From contig CANIKY010000025.1 in the NCBI GenBank assembly GCA_947468085.1, positions 1-35,979 of the forward strand: a DNA stretch of 35,979 nucleotides, written 5' to 3'. Both the position numbers and the translations under genes were made by a program. How positions within the stretch are numbered: the stretch's first letter is position 1; every line of letters starts with the position of its first letter. The notes under the pieces are model-generated. The model had not been told where the DNA came from, searched no databases, and saw only the letters and a list, made by a program, of their open reading frames with translations. Positions 35,701 through 35,979 of this stretch are shown piece after piece. This DNA is from Paracoccaceae bacterium. Its GTDB lineage: Bacteria; Pseudomonadota; Alphaproteobacteria; Rhodobacterales; Rhodobacteraceae.

Positions 35701-35979
35701 TGCGAACAGTCTGTCCGGCTTGATTGGCGATGACAGTCTTTACGGCCTTGACGGCAATGATAGCCTGTATGGCGGGAATGGTTCCGACAGCCTTGATGGC
35801 GGCACTGGCAACGACAGCCTGACGGGCGGGAGTGGCAACGACCTCTATATCGTGGATAGCGCCACTGATGTTGTCGTGGAAGCCAGCGATGGGGGTTCGG
35901 CCGATAGGGTGGAAAGCTCAGTCAGCCTGACGCTTTTTGCGAATGTCGAGAACCTGACCCTAACCGGCAGTGGCAACAC
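29756..35979 (+). CDS. giant FG-GAP repeat / RTX calcium-binding protein, 3' end outside window
   Basis: An open frame of at least 2074 codons, unbroken to the window end. The ATG at 29756 has GGAG nine bases upstream. There is no N-terminal signal peptide; the first residues (MTQQKIINLGTLAATKGFKI) enter the repeats directly. Residues ~1-1480 hold 21 FG-GAP/integrin-alpha-type repeats of about 70 residues, each with a calcium loop of the form AGDVNGDGIDDLIVGA followed by GAAYVIYG and IDLxxLTxxQGF. From ~1495 on there are roughly 35-40 RTX nonapeptides (GGxGNDTLDG) broken by beta modules (VSIENLIGSG, FENLTL). This suggests a calcium-dependent, type I-secreted surface or extracellular protein, perhaps an adhesin. 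The secretion signal and any HlyB/HlyD genes would lie beyond the window. Confidence 0.9.
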   Translation, partial: MTQQKIINLGTLAATKGFKIQGDANFDAAGRSVSDAGDVNGDGIADLIVGAHEHDGTAGNNSGAAYVVYGSNGGPSATIDLGDLQPNQGFSILGADAYGLAGSSVSSAGDVNGDGIDDLIVGAPDYDQDWVYTGASYVVYGTLGGPSADIDLGDLQPAQGFKIKGAADFDKAGTSVSSAGDVNGDGVADLIVGARKNDTSGVDSGAAYVVYGATGFTRGDVDLADMSDDEGYKIAGSSQFDEAGGSVSSAGDINGDGIDDFIVGASKADVDGNENAGAAYVIYGTKDLTHDNIDLVALTQAQGFVIKGAASYDRAGMSVSSAGDINGDGVDDLIVGASSNGAGGYYAGAAYVIYGAKGTTQANIDLAELWPEQGFTIIGANEYDSAGISVSSAGDVNGDGVDDLIVGASSNGAGGYYAGAAYVIYGSKEITRGNIDLGALTAREGFILQGASEYNYAGISVSAAGDVNGDGVDDIVVGASGNSVDGSYAGAAYVVYGTKDIDLAALTPTQGFKIQGAADYDNAGNSVSSAGDVNGDGIDDVIVGTGDPVGTVYVVYGTTDATRDDLVISNLTPSQGFVVQGTIAIIIKAASAAGDINGDGADDLVVASTGFDALDRDNSGAAFVIYGTTGGSHNNINLGTLTSDQGFSIIGGAPFDFIGDSVSAAGDVNRDGIDDLIVGATSINDDAGAAYVIYGSSASGDIDLGNLTATQGFSLFGASSDDDAGTSVSSAGDVNGDGIDDLIVGAPGYGGDSGAAYVVYGSSGVIPSVINLGTMNLSQGFAITDMSAVGDVGESVSSAGDVNGDGLDDLIIGAPFVGFGFFDSQLGFGATGAAYVIYGKQGGAGADIDLGAMLPGQGFTLLGTLPDFAGISVSAAGDVNGDGIDDILIGTLYHSGDNGYAGAAYVVYGTDGPRDAVVDLGALTAREGFTISGEADGDAAGGRVSAAGDVNGDGVDDLIVGASSNDEGAEDAGAAYVIYGVKSIPNEIDLTALKPREGFTITGAAAGDRAGFSVSSAGDVNGDGIDDFIVGAKDANYDIGAAYVVYGTTGSTHADIDLGELTSGQGFTIHGATGGDRAGISVSSAGDINGDGIDDLIVGAYRNDAGGDNSGAAYVIFGSSTEPSLGNVNLDALTPSQGFAITGAANWDVLGISVSAAGDVNGDGVDDLIVGASENDAGADNAGAAYVIYGSTEPFIGPVSVAGLSQNQGFTIKGAGEYDYAGDSVSAAGDINGDGYDDLIIGAKYAADGSGNYVGAAYVIYGASQNLPAVIDLEILLPSQGFVMRGAADDDQAGHSVSAAGDVNGDGIDDLIVGARRNDAGGIDAGAAYVIYGTSGATRANIDLGELTSNQGFVIKGTAFAERAGTSVSAAGDVNGDGIDDLIVGAPRLDYATNSRGAAYVIYGTTGPREDVIDLGSLTANEGFIAQGAAVYFSNGPSVSAAGDVNGDGYDDLIIGAAYSDVGGTNAGAAYVIYGQGLPSAGPVALELNGTADGETLTGGELDDTLNGLGGNDTLDGGAGDDTLDGGTGNDSLTGGAGNDTLSGGTGDDNLDGGSGDDNLDGGSGNDSLYGGIGNDAFYVDSVNDVVSDSGGNDFVLSSITYTLLAGFENLTLTSGIIDGIGNASNNVMTGSSGANSLSGLDSNDLLNGNDGNDTLDGGTGDDLLDGGAGDDALTGGDGIDTATYASAGSAVSLDLQLTSAQTTGGAGTDTLVSIENLIGSGYNDSLAGDNNANTLDGGAGNDTLDGGAGDDSLGGSDGIDTATYSSAGSAVSVDLQLTSAQNTGGAGTDALVSIENLIGSGYDDSLTGDNNANTLSGKNGNDSIFGRDGNDTLDGGDGNDQLEGNKDNDLLNGGDGDDTLDGGLNDDTLFGGDGDDSLDAGGHKNVLYGGNGNDILFNYNDDDTLYGGSGDDAFYGNIGDDLLAGDDGNDTAIYSKGGSAVFVSLSQTSAQNTGGGGTDTLVSIENLIGSDYSDGLTGDGTANSLSGLIGDDSLYGLDGNDSLYGGNGSDSLDGGTGNDSLTGGSGNDLYIVDSATDVVVEASDGGSADRVESSVSLTLFANVENLTLTGSGN
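29800..34180 (+). repeat. 21 tandem FG-GAP (integrin-alpha-type) repeats
   Basis: The unit is about 210 bases. The core (S)VSxAGD(V/I)NGDGxDDL(I/V)(V/I)G recurs 21 times, from near 29848 to near 34115. Most units keep the D-x-N-x-D-G-x-x-D calcium loop. The unit near 31510 is degenerate (lacks the SVS and AG segment), the one near 31390 is short, and the one near 32190 carries an insertion. Repeats in eukaryotic integrins form seven-bladed propellers, and 21 is three times seven. Confidence 0.85.
34245..35979 (+). repeat. RTX nonapeptide repeat region
   Basis: Tandem glycine/aspartate nonapeptides (GGxGxDxLx) occur in blocks of about 9, 5, 4, 14 and 6, separated by non-repeat beta modules. 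They form calcium-binding parallel beta-rolls in secreted proteins. The region continues past the window end. Confidence 0.88.
34785..35715 (+). repeat. three copies of a ~58-residue beta module inside the RTX region
   Basis: Module copies near 34790-34963, 35030-35203 and 35540-35710 share D-TATYxSxGSAV, then LxxTSAQxTGGxGTDTLVSIENLIGS, then DSLTGDNNANTL. The first two are 240 bases apart and nearly identical in DNA; the third is more diverged. Each follows a nonapeptide block, so block plus module was duplicated as a unit. Confidence 0.8.

Overview
The window looks like chromosomal DNA of an alphaproteobacterium, most likely Rhodobacterales (Roseobacter/Rhodobacter group). The grounds are a flagellin-FlaF-FlbT-DUF1217 cluster, a GalU/KdsB/CysQ envelope set, a TIGR03032-type protein, tight ATGA gene overlaps and fairly high GC with alphaproteobacterial gene content. 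Assignments rest on motif recognition by eye; no database search was run.

Layout. (1) 1-4300: end of a flagellar cluster. Flagellin, flaF, flbT and a DUF1217 gene run forward and converge on a reverse-strand unit in which the 5' part of motB is joined, out of frame, to the 3' part of fliI. Both of those genes are truncated at one junction near 3930-3940. (2) 4329-8400: an unrecognised two-part protein, a large FMN/Fe-S/FAD oxidoreductase of the trimethylamine dehydrogenase type (probably an N-demethylase), and a gene-poor stretch holding the first 55 codons of a decayed ROK-family kinase. (3) 8400-11540: a MaoC-like hydratase converging on galU, with kdsB and cysQ further upstream on the reverse strand. 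(4) 11750-15910: a heat-shock-like promoter, dnaK, dnaJ, two hairpins and radC. (5) 15930-17515: a scrap region with a decayed tRNA-Gly and its terminator, a small HicA-like gene with an unrecognised partner, and the C-terminal stub of a xanthine dehydrogenase-family large subunit. (6) 17607-23794: an endonuclease/exonuclease/phosphatase-family hydrolase divergent from a complete peptide-type ABC importer operon (binding protein, two permeases, one fused double ATPase). (7) 24214-28200: a MacA/MacB-like three-gene operon bracketed by relics of two different IS5-family transposases. (8) 28302-end: a TIGR03032 protein divergent from a giant ORF that is still open at the window end.

The giant ORF (29756 to beyond 35979, at least 2074 codons) is the most striking item. 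It carries 21 consecutive FG-GAP/integrin-alpha-type repeats with calcium loops, a count equal to three seven-bladed propellers, followed by a long RTX calcium-binding nonapeptide region. This is the architecture of a very large type I-secreted surface or extracellular protein. Its C-terminal secretion signal and any transporter genes lie outside the window.

The window also holds several broken genes (motB, fliI, a ROK kinase, tRNA-Gly, a xanthine dehydrogenase large subunit, two transposases), which suggests gene erosion and rearrangement between intact housekeeping operons.
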